From positions 1,178,001 to 1,242,000 of the forward strand of contig NZ_LANX01000001.1 of the NCBI RefSeq assembly GCF_000964795.1: a stretch of 64,000 nt of DNA. The letters run 5' to 3'. Under the pieces are notes generated by a model that was not told the DNA's origin, did no database searches, and saw only the letters and a list, made by a program, of their open reading frames with translations. This stretch comes from Candidatus Neoehrlichia procyonis str. RAC413 (GTDB lineage Bacteria > Pseudomonadota > Alphaproteobacteria > Rickettsiales > Anaplasmataceae). Numbering within the stretch: position 1 is the first letter of the stretch; each line of letters starts with the position of its first letter. Shown here in pieces: positions 8,637 through 18,702 of the stretch. The position numbers and the translations under genes are program-made.

Positions 8637-9239
8637 ATGAATTTAATACCTATGGTTGTTGAGCAAACTAGTCGTGGTGAGCGTGCTTATGATATATATT
8701 CAAGGTTACTAAAAGAAAGAATCATTTTTGTTACAGGAATAGTAGAAGACAATATGGCTAGTTTGATAGTTGCTCAGCTTATATTTTTAGAAGCTGAGAA
8801 TCCAGAGAAAGATATATCAATGTATATTAATTCTCCGGGAGGGGTTGTTACAGCTGGATTATCTATATATGATACTATGCAGTATATTAAGCCTAAGGTT
8901 TCTACTTTGTGCTTAGGACAGGCAGCTTCTATGGGGTCTCTTCTTTTAGCGGCTGGAGAACATGGTATGCGATATGCCTTACCAAATTCTAGAATAATGA
9001 TACATCAACCTTCTGGTGGTTTCCATGGTCAAGCAACAGATGTAGAGATACATGCGAAGGAGATTTTAAATGTTAAGCGTAGATTGAATGAGATTTATGT
9101 AAAGCATACAAGTAAGTCTTTAGAAGAAGTTATAATTAATATGGAGAGAGATAATTTTATGTCTGCTGAGAAAGCAAAAGATTTTGGTATAATTGATAAG
9201 GTTATAGATAAAAGGCTAGATATTATATTAGGGAATTAA
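8637..9239 (+). CDS. clpP: ClpP, ATP-dependent Clp protease proteolytic subunit
   Basis: 200 residues. The Ser-His-Asp triad is in place: Ser98 in GQAASMGS, His123 in MIHQPSGG, and Asp172 in MERDNFMS. The N-terminus [20 protein letters not shown] and the oxyanion-hole SPGG are standard. ClpP forms a tetradecameric barrel and degrades substrates delivered by ClpX, encoded 9 bp downstream, or by ClpA. The two genes are clearly one operon. Confidence 0.98.
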   Translation: MNLIPMVVEQTSRGERAYDIYSRLLKERIIFVTGIVEDNMASLIVAQLIFLEAENPEKDISMYINSPGGVVTAGLSIYDTMQYIKPKVSTLCLGQAASMGSLLLAAGEHGMRYALPNSRIMIHQPSGGFHGQATDVEIHAKEILNVKRRLNEIYVKHTSKSLEEVIINMERDNFMSAEKAKDFGIIDKVIDKRLDIILGN

Positions 9240-9248
9240 GGAAAATGA

Positions 9249-10466
9249 ATGTCGGATAATGATAAGAATACTTATAGTTGCTCATTTTGTGGTAAGCTTC
9301 ATAGTGAAGTAAAAAAACTTATTGCTGGTTCTGAAGTATTTATTTGTAATGAATGTATAGATCTTTGTAGTGGCATATTACAAGAAGAGGGTAAATTATA
9401 TAAAAATACTAGCTTTGATCTTAAACCAAAAGATATTAAGAAGGTTTTGGATGAATACGTTATAGGTCAAGAGCATTCTAAGAAAGTTTTGTCAGTAGCT
9501 GTATATAATCATTATAAACGCTTGTTGAATTCTAGTGTTATTAGTGATATTGAAATATCTAAGTCTAATGTTTTACTAATCGGTCCGACAGGTTCTGGAA
9601 AAACTTTATTAGCTCGTACTCTAGCAAGGGTGTTACAGGTGCCTTTTGCTATGGCAGATGCTACTACATTAACAGAAGCAGGATATGTTGGAGAAGATGT
9701 TGAAAATATTTTGCTAAAGTTATTGCAGGCAGCTAATTTTAACGTTGATGCTGCTCAGCGTGGTATTATCTATATTGATGAAGTAGATAAAATATCAAGA
9801 AAATCTGAAAATACTTCTATTACACGTGATGTTTCTGGTGAAGGCGTTCAGCAGGCATTGCTTAAAGTTATAGAAGGTACTGTATCTTCTGTGCCTCCAC
9901 AAGGTGGTAGGAAGCATCCTCATCAAGAGTTTATACAGATTAATACTGATAATATTCTATTTATTTTTGGTGGGGCATTTGATGGATTAGAAAAAATAAT
10001 AGAAGCACGGAATCGTGGTAGTTATATGGGATTCGAAGCAAATGTGCAGCAATTATCAGATAAGAAAAAAAATATACTTTGTCATACTGCTCCTGAAGAT
10101 TTAGTAAAATTTGGATTAATACCAGAGTTTGTGGGTAGGATACCTGTTGTTACGTCATTAGGTGAATTAGATGAGAACACTCTTTATCGTATTTTGGTTG
10201 AACCTAAGAATTCACTAGTAAAGCAATATACTAAATTATTTGAGATGGATAACATAGAGCTTATGTTTAGTGATGAAGCTTTGTTTAGTATTGCTAAAAA
10301 AGCTGTTGACAGGAAAACAGGAGCAAGAGGATTGCGTGCTATTATGGAAAATTTATTGCTTGATTTAATGTTTGATTCTTCAAATTGTACAAATAATAAA
10401 ATATTTATTAGTGCACAAATGGTAGATGAGATGGTAGTAAGTGATAATTGTTTTAAAAAATACTAG
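9249..10466 (+). CDS. clpX: ClpX, ATPase and specificity subunit of ClpXP
   Basis: 405 residues. The N-terminal zinc-binding domain has two Cys pairs (CSFC and CNEC). The AAA+ domain has Walker A GPTGSGKT near residue 116, the GYVGEDV pore loop, Walker [10 protein letters not shown] and the RKHPHQEF region. The C-terminus has the sensor-2 motif [11 protein letters not shown]. It unfolds tagged or native substrates for ClpP. It starts 9 bp after clpP and ends 12 bp before lon. Confidence 0.98.
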   Translation: MSDNDKNTYSCSFCGKLHSEVKKLIAGSEVFICNECIDLCSGILQEEGKLYKNTSFDLKPKDIKKVLDEYVIGQEHSKKVLSVAVYNHYKRLLNSSVISDIEISKSNVLLIGPTGSGKTLLARTLARVLQVPFAMADATTLTEAGYVGEDVENILLKLLQAANFNVDAAQRGIIYIDEVDKISRKSENTSITRDVSGEGVQQALLKVIEGTVSSVPPQGGRKHPHQEFIQINTDNILFIFGGAFDGLEKIIEARNRGSYMGFEANVQQLSDKKKNILCHTAPEDLVKFGLIPEFVGRIPVVTSLGELDENTLYRILVEPKNSLVKQYTKLFEMDNIELMFSDEALFSIAKKAVDRKTGARGLRAIMENLLLDLMFDSSNCTNNKIFISAQMVDEMVVSDNCFKKY

Positions 10467-10478
10467 AAAAGGTTATAT

Positions 10479-12890
10479 ATGAAAAGCGAAATTTTGCTGC
10501 CGGTCTTAACTTTACGTGATACAATTGTTTTTCCTCAAGTAGTTATACCTTTGTTTGTAGGTAGAGAAAAGTCTATTAGTGCTTTAAAGTATGCTACTCA
10601 AAATAATGATTGTAAAATTTTGCTAGTGACGCAAATAGATGGAGCAGTTGATCAGCCAAGTTTAACTGATTTATATAAAGTAGGAATTGTTGCAGATGTT
10701 ATGCAGCTTTTAAAGCTTCCGGATGGAATCATGAAAGTTTTAATAAAAGGAAGGTATCGTGCACAAGTAGTAAATTTTATAGAGGGTGATAGTTTTCTGC
10801 AAGCAGAAGTTAATGTAGTTAATAGTGATAATAATATAGTTATAAATGATGATGTTGAAGCTTTAAAAAGATCGGTTCTAAATGAGTTTGATGTTTGGAG
10901 TAAATTAAGCAAGAAAGTACAGTCAGAAGCTTTATCATCAATTTACGAAATTAAAGAACTAAGTGATTTAGCTGATGTTATAGCTTCTCATTTAAACATT
11001 AGGGTTTCAGATAAACAAAAAATTCTTGAAGCATTTGATGTCATTGAACGCTTAGAGCAAATATATAGTTTTATTAAGTTAGAGATCAATATATTAAATG
11101 CTCAGAAAAAAATTGATAATAGAGTTAAGTTACAAGTTGAAACAAATCATAAGGTTTATTATTTAAATGAGCAGCTAAAAGCTATACAAAAAGAATTGGA
11201 AGACAGTGAGGGTGCATACTGTGATATTGATTCTGCTAGTGAAATTGAAAAGAGGATTAATAATACATTATTATCTAAAGAAGCAAAGGAACGGGCTTTA
11301 AATGATCTAAAACGCTATAAAAAAATGAATTTTATGTCTCCTGAAGCAAATATTATTTCTAGTTATCTTTATTGGTTACTTGATCTTCCATGGGGCAAAT
11401 ATAAAAATTCTAGAATTAACATGGATAATTCTTTAAAGATTTTGAATAATAATCATTATGGTATGGATAAAATTAAAGAGAGAGTTTTAGAATTTTTAGC
11501 AGTACTAAAAAGAATAAAAAAACCTCAAGGTCCAATTTTATGTTTTGTTGGTCCTCCCGGAGTAGGTAAAACATCGCTAGCAAGGTCAATAGCAGAAGCA
11601 ACAGGTAGGGAGTTTGTACGTATGTCTTTAGGTGGTGTTCATGATGAATCAGAAATTAGAGGTCATAGAAGAACATATATAGGTGCAATGCCTGGAAAGA
11701 TAATCAAACAGATGAAGCAAGCAAAGTCATGTAATCCTTTGTTTTTGTTGGATGAAATAGATAAGGTTGGCTCTGATTATAGAGGTGATCCTACAGCTGC
11801 ATTGCTTGAAGTATTGGATCCTGAACATAATAAACATTTTGTTGATAATTATATTGAAGTGGAATTTGATCTTTCAAATGTAATGTTTATTGCGACTGCG
11901 AATAGTTTAAACTTGCATAAACCTCTTCTTGATCGTATGGAAATAATTCAGCTGTCTGGTTATACAGAGGAAGAAAAATTGAAAATAGCGAGAGCGCACC
12001 TTATACCTAAATTGTATAAGGATCATGGATTACAAGAGAAAGAGTGGAGTATTTCTGATGATGCAATATATAGCTTAATTAGGTTTTATACTAAAGAAAG
12101 TGGAGTTCGTAACCTTAAAAGAGAACTTTCTAATCTTATGCGAAAAGTTGTGAAAGAAATATTAATGAATAAAGAAATAAAAAACGTGCATATTAATCAT
12201 AATAATATTGAAAAGTATATGGGTGTACCAAAATATACTTTTGGTATTGTAGAAAAAGATGATATGGTGGGGGTAGCTACTGGATTAGCATATACTGATA
12301 CTGGTGGAGATATATTAACGATAGAATCGGTATTAATGCCAGGTAAAGGTGGTATAAAATTTACGGGGAAATTGGGTGAAGTAATGCAAGAATCAGTAAA
12401 AGCTTCATATAGTTATATAAGATCAAGATGTTTAGAGTTTGGTATTCAATCTAAGAAATTTCAGGTTAGTGATATACATTTACATGTACCGGAAGGTGCA
12501 ATACCAAAGGATGGTCCTTCTGCTGGTATTGCTATGTGTACTTCAATAGTATCTTTAATGACAGGAATTGCAGTAAAAAAAACAGTTGCAATGACGGGAG
12601 AAGTAACTTTAAGAGGACGTGTTCTTGCTATAGGTGGTTTAAGGGAAAAGTTATTGGCAGCATTGCGAGGGGGTATAACAACTGTTATTATTCCGATTCA
12701 AAATAAAAAGGATATGATTGAAATACCAGATAATGTTAAACAAGGAATGAAATTTATATTTGTTTCAACAGTTGATGAAGTTATTAATAATGCTTTGGTT
12801 CGTCCAGTGAATCATTTGAGCAAAAATGATACATTTATTAATAACAAAATGATTAATACAGATGAAGAAGATTGTACGATACTAAATTAG
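10479..12890 (+). CDS. lon: Lon, ATP-dependent serine protease
   Basis: 803 residues, normal for Lon A. The N-terminal LON substrate-binding domain (about 1-200) starts with LPVLTLRDTIVFPQVVIPLF. A coiled coil follows, then the AAA+ domain with GPPGVGKT near 357 and LFLLDEIDK. The protease domain has the catalytic Ser681 in PKDGPSAG and a lysine near 724 in GGLREKLLAA. It degrades misfolded and regulatory proteins, including CcrM and DnaA-type regulators in other alphaproteobacteria. A GGTTATAT leader separates it from clpX by 12 bp, so it may be read from the clpPX message. Confidence 0.98.
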   Translation: MKSEILLPVLTLRDTIVFPQVVIPLFVGREKSISALKYATQNNDCKILLVTQIDGAVDQPSLTDLYKVGIVADVMQLLKLPDGIMKVLIKGRYRAQVVNFIEGDSFLQAEVNVVNSDNNIVINDDVEALKRSVLNEFDVWSKLSKKVQSEALSSIYEIKELSDLADVIASHLNIRVSDKQKILEAFDVIERLEQIYSFIKLEINILNAQKKIDNRVKLQVETNHKVYYLNEQLKAIQKELEDSEGAYCDIDSASEIEKRINNTLLSKEAKERALNDLKRYKKMNFMSPEANIISSYLYWLLDLPWGKYKNSRINMDNSLKILNNNHYGMDKIKERVLEFLAVLKRIKKPQGPILCFVGPPGVGKTSLARSIAEATGREFVRMSLGGVHDESEIRGHRRTYIGAMPGKIIKQMKQAKSCNPLFLLDEIDKVGSDYRGDPTAALLEVLDPEHNKHFVDNYIEVEFDLSNVMFIATANSLNLHKPLLDRMEIIQLSGYTEEEKLKIARAHLIPKLYKDHGLQEKEWSISDDAIYSLIRFYTKESGVRNLKRELSNLMRKVVKEILMNKEIKNVHINHNNIEKYMGVPKYTFGIVEKDDMVGVATGLAYTDTGGDILTIESVLMPGKGGIKFTGKLGEVMQESVKASYSYIRSRCLEFGIQSKKFQVSDIHLHVPEGAIPKDGPSAGIAMCTSIVSLMTGIAVKKTVAMTGEVTLRGRVLAIGGLREKLLAALRGGITTVIIPIQNKKDMIEIPDNVKQGMKFIFVSTVDEVINNALVRPVNHLSKNDTFINNKMINTDEEDCTILN

Positions 12891-12926
12891 TGTAGGTATT
12901 ATTTTATTGGTGTTATATATTAAATG

Positions 12927-12948
12927 AATAAGTGGTAGCTCACTTATT
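12927..12948 (+). terminator. candidate hairpin after lon
   Basis: A perfect 8-bp stem AATAAGTG / CACTTATT with a 6-nt loop lies 36 bp after the lon stop. No T tract follows, so termination is uncertain. Confidence 0.4.
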
Positions 12949-13845
12949 GAGTGTTGGTACTACACTTGTGATATGTAAGTAAATGGTTGTTTTTTGTTTT
13001 TATTAATTGAAGACAATATGGGTAACGAATTATTTATCTTCATTATTTTCACTAAATAGTACATAAATAGTTTAACATTAGTGGAAGATAGAAAAGGACT
13101 AATAACTAAAAGATAATAAGTCTATTTTATCTGTGTTTGGAAAAAGCTATAATCTTTTTATAATATTATATATCAATGTAGTAGGTAATGATTTATCTTA
13201 TGCTTCCTAAAGTAGATTATATGTACAACATATAAAAGTACTGGATGGATATATAAATAGTTTTGCCCTTTTCTTAATCAATGTTGTTATATAAATAGGT
13301 TATTCAAATCTATACTCTAATAGAAAATCATTAATACTACATAATATTTTTGTATTAGGTTATATCTATTGCAGTTTATTAGTTAGTATTAAGGTAGTAT
13401 ATCTAAATATTTTTATCAAAGAAACTATAGGGGTTATATAAAAAACTTATATAACTACACAAATTATAAATTGAATTGTTGTATTGTATTGAGCTATTTT
13501 CTTATAAGAATATATTACATATTTAAGTAACATTTTTTGTATATCATTATTATCTAGTGATTAAATTGACTTTATAAGTTTTTATGTCAGCTTATATATA
13601 AGTAAATGTTTATCAAAGTAAAAACTCTATAAATTTACTTATGTAGCTTTAAGCTGTATTTCGAATTATTTTTATAAATTATGTTGGTTTATAAGTAATA
13701 GTTTAATTTATAGTTAATAATTACATGTAGGTAGTGAAAATGTTATGCTGTTTTTGCTATGTTGTAGGGGTTTATAATTGGGGTTGTGATCTATATAAAC
13801 TATATTATATGGTAATAGTTTTTTGTGGTATAATAAAATGTGCTG
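12949..13845. other. gene-free spacer between lon and tRNA-Met
   Basis: About 0.9 kb of AT-rich DNA with no plausible coding frame on either strand. The only structure I noted is a perfect 10-bp inverted repeat ATAAGTAAAT / ATTTACTTAT at 13598-13642 with a 25-nt loop, next to the self-palindrome CTTATATATAAG. A small RNA is possible but unsupported. Confidence 0.5.
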
Positions 13846-13874
13846 TTGTAAATTATATTTTTATGTAATACAAT
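13846..13874 (+). promoter_or_regulatory. sigma-70 promoter of tRNA-Met
   Basis: TTGTAA (13846-13851), a 17-bp spacer and TACAAT (13869-13874) end 13 bp before the tRNA 5' end. Confidence 0.7.
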
Positions 13875-13887
13875 ATAGTTGTTTTGT

Positions 13888-13960
13888 GGGGCTGTAGCTC
13901 AGGGGTTAGAGCTGATCGCTCATAACGATAAGGTCGTAGGTTCAATTCCTACCAGCCCCA
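13888..13960 (+). tRNA. tRNA-Met (anticodon CAU), elongator type
   Basis: 73 nt: acceptor GGGGCTG/CAGCCCC, anticodon arm ATCGCTCATAACGAT (anticodon CAT) and T-arm GTAGGTTCAATTCCTAC. It lacks the initiator features (unpaired position 1-72, three G-C pairs in the anticodon stem). The anticodon arm resembles elongator Met more than Ile2 (k2CAU), but an Ile2 identity cannot be fully excluded. CCA is not encoded. Confidence 0.9.
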
Positions 13961-14109
13961 CGTTTATGTGTAGGGTGTATAAGTTAATTTTTTTGTAAAG
14001 GAGTGTAAATTATTTTTTATTTAAATTACTATTTATGCTGCGATTAGTAGTTGGTAAGAGTTATTTGTATGAGTATGTTAAGTTATACAATAGTTTTGGT
14101 ATTTATATA

Positions 14110-14573
14110 ATTAATTATTATGTAATGTGAAATTTATTTTTTAGATCTTCAATGCTGACTTAGTATTATAGAAAGTTTTTTAAACTTTAATGGGTATTAT
14201 TATATAAATAATTTATGAGGTTTTTTAATTTTTGATTTATTAATATAAATCCTATTTGTTTTTTGTTTATATCAATTGTGTATCCTGATTATTATGTGAG
14301 CAGTTATTTACGATATGATTTATTAAAAATATTTATGAGTTTTTATCAGAGTTTTCAATTGTTATTTTGATTGCACTTATGGATAGTTTATGAGTCTGCA
14401 AAGTTTTAGATTTTTATTAATATAAACTACTTGTTTTTTTTTGCATCAATGATTTATATTCTTTATATATACAAGCTATTTATAGGTATGGTTTAGATAG
14501 TAATATGAAAGTGATATTTATGGGTTCATCGGAGTTTTCTGTTGCTACTTTGATTGCGCTTTTAAATTTTCAA
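14110..14573 (+). repeat. decayed tandem duplication (about 180 bp) of the fmt 5' region
   Basis: The DNA just before and at the start of fmt (about 14386-14573) is matched by a diverged copy at about 14206-14386. Shared blocks include ATTAATATAAA (14239 and 14416), TTTGTTTTTT / TTGTTTTTTT, and GAGTTTTC followed by TTTTGATTGCACTTA (from 14349) versus GAGTTTTC and CTTTGATTGCGCTTT (from 14532). The offset is 177-183 bp. The upstream copy includes a version of the first 20 or so fmt codons that is broken by a frameshift and a stop. A third, weaker copy may begin near 14110. Confidence 0.7.
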
Positions 14574-15410
14574 TGTAGGGTTTTAGCTGTTTATACTAAA
14601 GCACCTAAACCTGCCGGTAGAGGGAAAAGCATTAAAAAAACGCCTGTACATGTAGTTGCAGAACGTTATAATATTGATGTATATACGCCATCTTCTTTGA
14701 GATCTAATGGTGAAATTGAGAAAATACGTGATATGAATCCAGATGTAATTGTAGTTGTTGCATATGGATTAATACTACCTAAGCAATTATTAAGTATTCC
14801 AAAATATGAGTGCATTAATATACATCCGTCTTTGTTGCCACGGTGGAGAGGTGCGGCTCCTATGCAACATACAATTCTGTGTGGAGATATTATGACAGGA
14901 GTAACCATTATTAAAGTCAGTGAACTATTGGATGCAGGTGATATATTGTTGCAAGAAAGTGTTGCTGTTGATGTAGAAGATAATATCGATACTTTAAGTT
15001 GTAAATTGTCTTGTATAGGCAGTAAATTAGTTATTAATGTATTAAATAATATTGATAATATGTTACCTATAGCACAGAGTAATGTTGGTATTACCTATGC
15101 AAATAAATTAATAGATTTTAGAATAAATTTTAATGATTCGGCAGAATTTATATGTAGGCAAATAAGAGCTTTTTATCCAAAGGCTTTTTTTATGTTACAT
15201 GGAAAAAGGATTCGAATATTGAAAGCATGTAGTTATAACTTTGATCAGTTAAATGTTGGTGATGTTATTAATGATAGTATGCATATAAAGTGTGGGAAAG
15301 GTACAGCATTAATACCTATTGTAATACAGATGGAAGGTAAAAATGTATGTAGTACTGATAATTTTTTACGAGGGTATAGAAAAAAGATTTTTGGATCGCT
15401 ATTACAGTAG
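14505..15410 (+). CDS. fmt: methionyl-tRNA formyltransferase
   Basis: 301 residues. The N-terminal formyl-THF-binding domain has MGSSEFSVATL, NIHPSLLPRWRGAAP (with the catalytic Asn-His pair), and LDAGDIL with the catalytic Asp. The shorter C-terminal OB-fold domain ends the protein. It formylates initiator Met-tRNA in the cytoplasm. The reading frame is intact despite the duplication that covers its first codons. The promoter region was evidently copied along with the 5' end. Confidence 0.96.
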   Translation: MKVIFMGSSEFSVATLIALLNFQCRVLAVYTKAPKPAGRGKSIKKTPVHVVAERYNIDVYTPSSLRSNGEIEKIRDMNPDVIVVVAYGLILPKQLLSIPKYECINIHPSLLPRWRGAAPMQHTILCGDIMTGVTIIKVSELLDAGDILLQESVAVDVEDNIDTLSCKLSCIGSKLVINVLNNIDNMLPIAQSNVGITYANKLIDFRINFNDSAEFICRQIRAFYPKAFFMLHGKRIRILKACSYNFDQLNVGDVINDSMHIKCGKGTALIPIVIQMEGKNVCSTDNFLRGYRKKIFGSLLQ

Positions 15411-15710
15411 TAATGTTAATTAAAAAAGGATAAAGCTATTTATATAGTTATCAGTGTTTGTATATGTTGATATACATGTAACTTGTTTAAGTAGATAAAG
15501 TATATTTGTTGTTATTTTAGTTGTTGATTCTTTTATATTTTTACATATTATTGGCGTGAATGTGAAAAGTAATTTGTTAGTTGTAATAGAGTGTGACTGT
15601 TTAAAGTTATATTTATAGTTTTTTTTGTAGTGCTTGTACTTCTTTACTAAAAGCTTTTTTATATGTTGGCGGTATAAATGATATATAGATTTGTTGTATA
15701 TGTTACAAGA
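15411..15710. other. spacer between fmt and trhO
   Basis: 300 bp of AT-rich sequence with no coding frame and no hairpin that I would defend. It leads into the trhO promoter. Confidence 0.5.
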
Positions 15711-15739
15711 TTGACAGAAGAGATTTTGTAAAATAAAAT
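15711..15739 (+). promoter_or_regulatory. sigma-70 promoter of trhO
   Basis: A perfect TTGACA (15711-15716), a 17-bp spacer and TAAAAT (15734-15739). An AAGGA Shine-Dalgarno at 15748-15752 then sets the GTG start at 15761, so the leader is very short (about 15 nt). Confidence 0.75.
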
Positions 15740-15760
15740 TACTAGCTAAGGATTCTAATA

Positions 15761-16609
15761 GTGTATAAAAATATGGGCTGTGTTATTGCAACTTTTTATC
15801 GTTTTGTATATTTATCTAATTATTATGATATTCAACCTGTATTAAGAGATTTTTGTTTATATCATGGAATAAAGGGTACAATAATTTTGGCTGAGCAAGG
15901 AATTAATGCTACAATATCAGGTAGTGATTTTGCAATAAATAATTTATTTTCCTTTTTAGATTTAGATAGTAGATTTAAGAGTATTCAATATCATAAGAGT
16001 TATTCAAAAGAAGATCCTTTTGCTAAAATGAAGGTAAGATTAAAAAAAGAAGTTGTACATATGGGAATTACAGATCTTGATTGTTCTGTTAATGGGAAAT
16101 ATATTTCTCCAGATGATTGGGATGATTTTATTTCTGAACCTATGGTGTATGTTATAGATACTCGTAACAATTATGAAGTAAAATTTGGAAAATTTAAAAA
16201 TTCTATAAATCCTAATACATCTTATTTTAGAGAATTTCCTAGGTGGGCAGAATTATGGTCAATTGACAAAGCGCATGATATACATATTGCAATGTATTGT
16301 ACAGGGGGAATTAGATGTGAAAAATCTACTGCTTTTATGAAAAATTTGGGTTTTAAAAATGTATATCATCTAAAAGGTGGGATATTAAATTATCTACACA
16401 GTACAGATAACAGAAATAAGTTGTGGACGGGAGAGTGTTTTATTTTTGATGATAGGATTGCTGTTAATGAACATTTACTTCCTAGTGATAATATAAAGTG
16501 CGTTAAATGCTCAAAAAAGGTAAGTAATAAGGATACTCAGTCAATATCTAGAGGATATGTTATATGTTGTGAGTGTAGGTCTAATGCACATCGTGTATCA
16601 ATAGCTTAA
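15761..16609 (+). CDS. trhO: TrhO (UPF0176, rhodanese-like) tRNA U34 hydroxylase
   Basis: 282 residues starting at GTG, chosen because AAGGA lies 8 bp upstream. The N-terminal acylphosphatase-like domain contains [19 protein letters not shown]. The central rhodanese domain has [17 protein letters not shown] and the active-site loop [11 protein letters not shown] with the catalytic Cys. The C-terminus has two CxxC pairs (CVKC and CCEC), typical of this family. Members hydroxylate tRNA uridine 34 using oxygen, the first step to 5-oxyacetyl/methoxyuridine. It is a single-gene unit with its own strong promoter. Confidence 0.92.
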   Translation: MYKNMGCVIATFYRFVYLSNYYDIQPVLRDFCLYHGIKGTIILAEQGINATISGSDFAINNLFSFLDLDSRFKSIQYHKSYSKEDPFAKMKVRLKKEVVHMGITDLDCSVNGKYISPDDWDDFISEPMVYVIDTRNNYEVKFGKFKNSINPNTSYFREFPRWAELWSIDKAHDIHIAMYCTGGIRCEKSTAFMKNLGFKNVYHLKGGILNYLHSTDNRNKLWTGECFIFDDRIAVNEHLLPSDNIKCVKCSKKVSNKDTQSISRGYVICCECRSNAHRVSIA

Positions 16610-17173
16610 GTTTATATCAATTATATTATATGTTGCGTTGATGATTGTTTTTTACCTATTAGTTTACGGCAAAATAGTAGTTTTAAATAAGCATAAGCAT
16701 GGCTTTAGCATATGATGGTAATGGTTCTTTAGAATTGGGAAAGTTTTGTATATTGGCAAACAGGTTCCAGCTGCCCAAAATAAGAGTTTCCATATAAGAT
16801 GTTTGCTATAGTATATTTTAAAAGGTTATGTACAATGCAATAAGATGTTGATTTTATGGTTATTGAGCATTATGCATTTAGCGTTATCCTGTTAAAAACT
16901 TAATTTGCATATTATTTTAATAGATCTTAATTAAGTTAGTTTATGATTGAAAAATATAATAAATCATGGATTCTAAAAAGAACGGTAAAAATTTTAGGTT
17001 AAGTATTATGTTATGTTATAACAACATGTTATATGAGACTTATAATAAGTTAATATAGGTGAAATAATATATTTGTTGGATAGCTTTTATGTAAACTAGT
17101 TTTTATCTTGTGCTTAAGGAGAAAAGTATAAAAACTTTTTTGTTAAGGTTTTCCAATGTATTAAGGTAACTTG
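16610..17173. other. spacer with a short coding-like stretch
   Basis: Mostly featureless. A 32-codon frame at 16699-16797 encodes MALAYDGNGSLELGKFCILA and a further 12 residues ending in VSI. Its composition is less AT-rich than the surroundings, and it reads like real protein, but there is no Shine-Dalgarno. It may be a fragment of a lost gene. Confidence 0.35.
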
Positions 17174-17179
17174 TATAAT
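17174..17179 (+). promoter_or_regulatory. candidate -10 element for the PPDK regulator gene
   Basis: A perfect TATAAT lies 41 bp before the start codon, but the -35 region 17 bp upstream (TTCCAA) is poor. Confidence 0.4.
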
Positions 17180-17219
17180 TATGCTGATATCTATAGATTT
17201 ATGAGCGCGTATATTTTAT

Positions 17220-18038
17220 ATGACTAATAAAGTAACTTTAAATTTGCATTTGATTTCTGATTCCACTTGTGAAACGGTAATCTCGGTCGCTAGATCAGCA
17301 TTAGAACATTTTACATCTATAAGAGTGAATGAATTTGTATGGTCATTAGTCAGTAGCCGTAAGCAGATTGATAAAATTATTTTGGCCATTAATCCTGAAA
17401 AATATAATCTTATTATGTATACGATGGTTGATGATAAACTGAGAGAATATTTAAAAGAAAAAGCGAGTGTGCAAAATATTAGGTGTATACCTGTTTTATC
17501 ACATATTATTAGAGAAATTTCTTGTTATTTAGATATAGCAAGGGATATCAATGTTAGTGCTAATAGATTAAGTGATGAGTACTTTAATCGTATAGATGCA
17601 ATAAATTACACAATTGCTCATGATGATGGACAAAGTCTTTGGGATATAGATCAAGCAGATATAATTATTGTGGGAGTTTCTAGAACTTCTAAATCCCCAA
17701 CTAGTATATATCTTGCTTATAGAGGATATAAAGTAGTTAATATTCCTTTAGTTCATTCTATAGATATGCCTGTAGATTTGTCAAAATTTACGGATAAACT
17801 AATAGTTGGATTAACTATTAACATAGATAGGTTAATACAAATACGTAAAAATAGATTAATGTCTATGAAAAATTATGATAATTATGAATATGTTAACTAT
17901 GAGCAAGTGTTTGAAGAAATTAATCTAATGAAAAAAATTTGTACGCAAAATGGATGGCCTATCATAGATGTTACACAAAAATCTGTTGAAGAAATTGCTG
18001 CAACTATAATTCAATTTTTTAATAAAATAAGTTGTTAA
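17220..18038 (+). CDS. pyruvate, phosphate dikinase regulatory protein (DUF299 kinase/pyrophosphorylase)
   Basis: 272 residues, full length for the family. The N-terminus LNLHLISDSTCETVISVARS and the nucleotide-binding loop GVSRTSKSPTSIYLAYRGYK are diagnostic. These bifunctional proteins phosphorylate and dephosphorylate a Thr on PPDK (or PEP synthase), switching glycolytic and gluconeogenic carbon flow. Anaplasmataceae use PPDK, so it is the likely target; the target gene is not in this window. The gene stands alone between long spacers. Confidence 0.92.
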   Translation: MTNKVTLNLHLISDSTCETVISVARSALEHFTSIRVNEFVWSLVSSRKQIDKIILAINPEKYNLIMYTMVDDKLREYLKEKASVQNIRCIPVLSHIIREISCYLDIARDINVSANRLSDEYFNRIDAINYTIAHDDGQSLWDIDQADIIIVGVSRTSKSPTSIYLAYRGYKVVNIPLVHSIDMPVDLSKFTDKLIVGLTINIDRLIQIRKNRLMSMKNYDNYEYVNYEQVFEEINLMKKICTQNGWPIIDVTQKSVEEIAATIIQFFNKISC

Positions 18039-18702
18039 TTAAATAAAAAAAGTTATCCTAGTAAGTTAATTGTATAATTAATTTATTTTCTTGTATGTAT
18101 AGTGGTTTAGTAATAAAGTAATTAGTGAATATATTAAATTATTAATATACGGTTTATATAATCTATGATGGAGCGTAGGTTATTATTGAAAGTTTTTTTA
18201 TGATCAACTTGTAATATATATAATAATTATAATATAGTATATTTTAATAATAGGTTTTATAAAATAAGTGCAAATTATAATATAATTTTGAAAATATTTA
18301 GGATAATATACCTATATGGGTTTTAATGTAGATATAATTGTAAAAATGATATGTAAATTAACTTGAATTATTATGTATTTGATCATTATAGCAATTATAA
18401 GATAAAAAATGTTAGTGATATATTGAGAAAATAATTAATATTTATGTAAACATGTTAAAGGTAGTGATATTACTGAATGCTGATTATAAGTAGTTGTTAT
18501 GTGATTCTTTGCTAACCTTAATGTATAATAATATTGCCTTGTGTGATTTATTACTTCAAAGTAGTTATGTGTTGTTACTTGTAATTACAAGAAATAGCGT
18601 AATTGTAAGGTTCATTTTATGTATCTGTATAAAAATCTGTTGTGGTTTTTATTCATTTTTAATTTATGAATTACTTAATTTATTAAAATACTGTGAGATG
18701 TT
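18039..18702. other. spacer before thiE
   Basis: 660 bp. A 72-codon plus-strand frame at 18494-18712 is dominated by Leu, Ile, Cys and Tyr and overlaps the thiE start, and I do not accept it. I found no TPP riboswitch signature. Confidence 0.5.
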
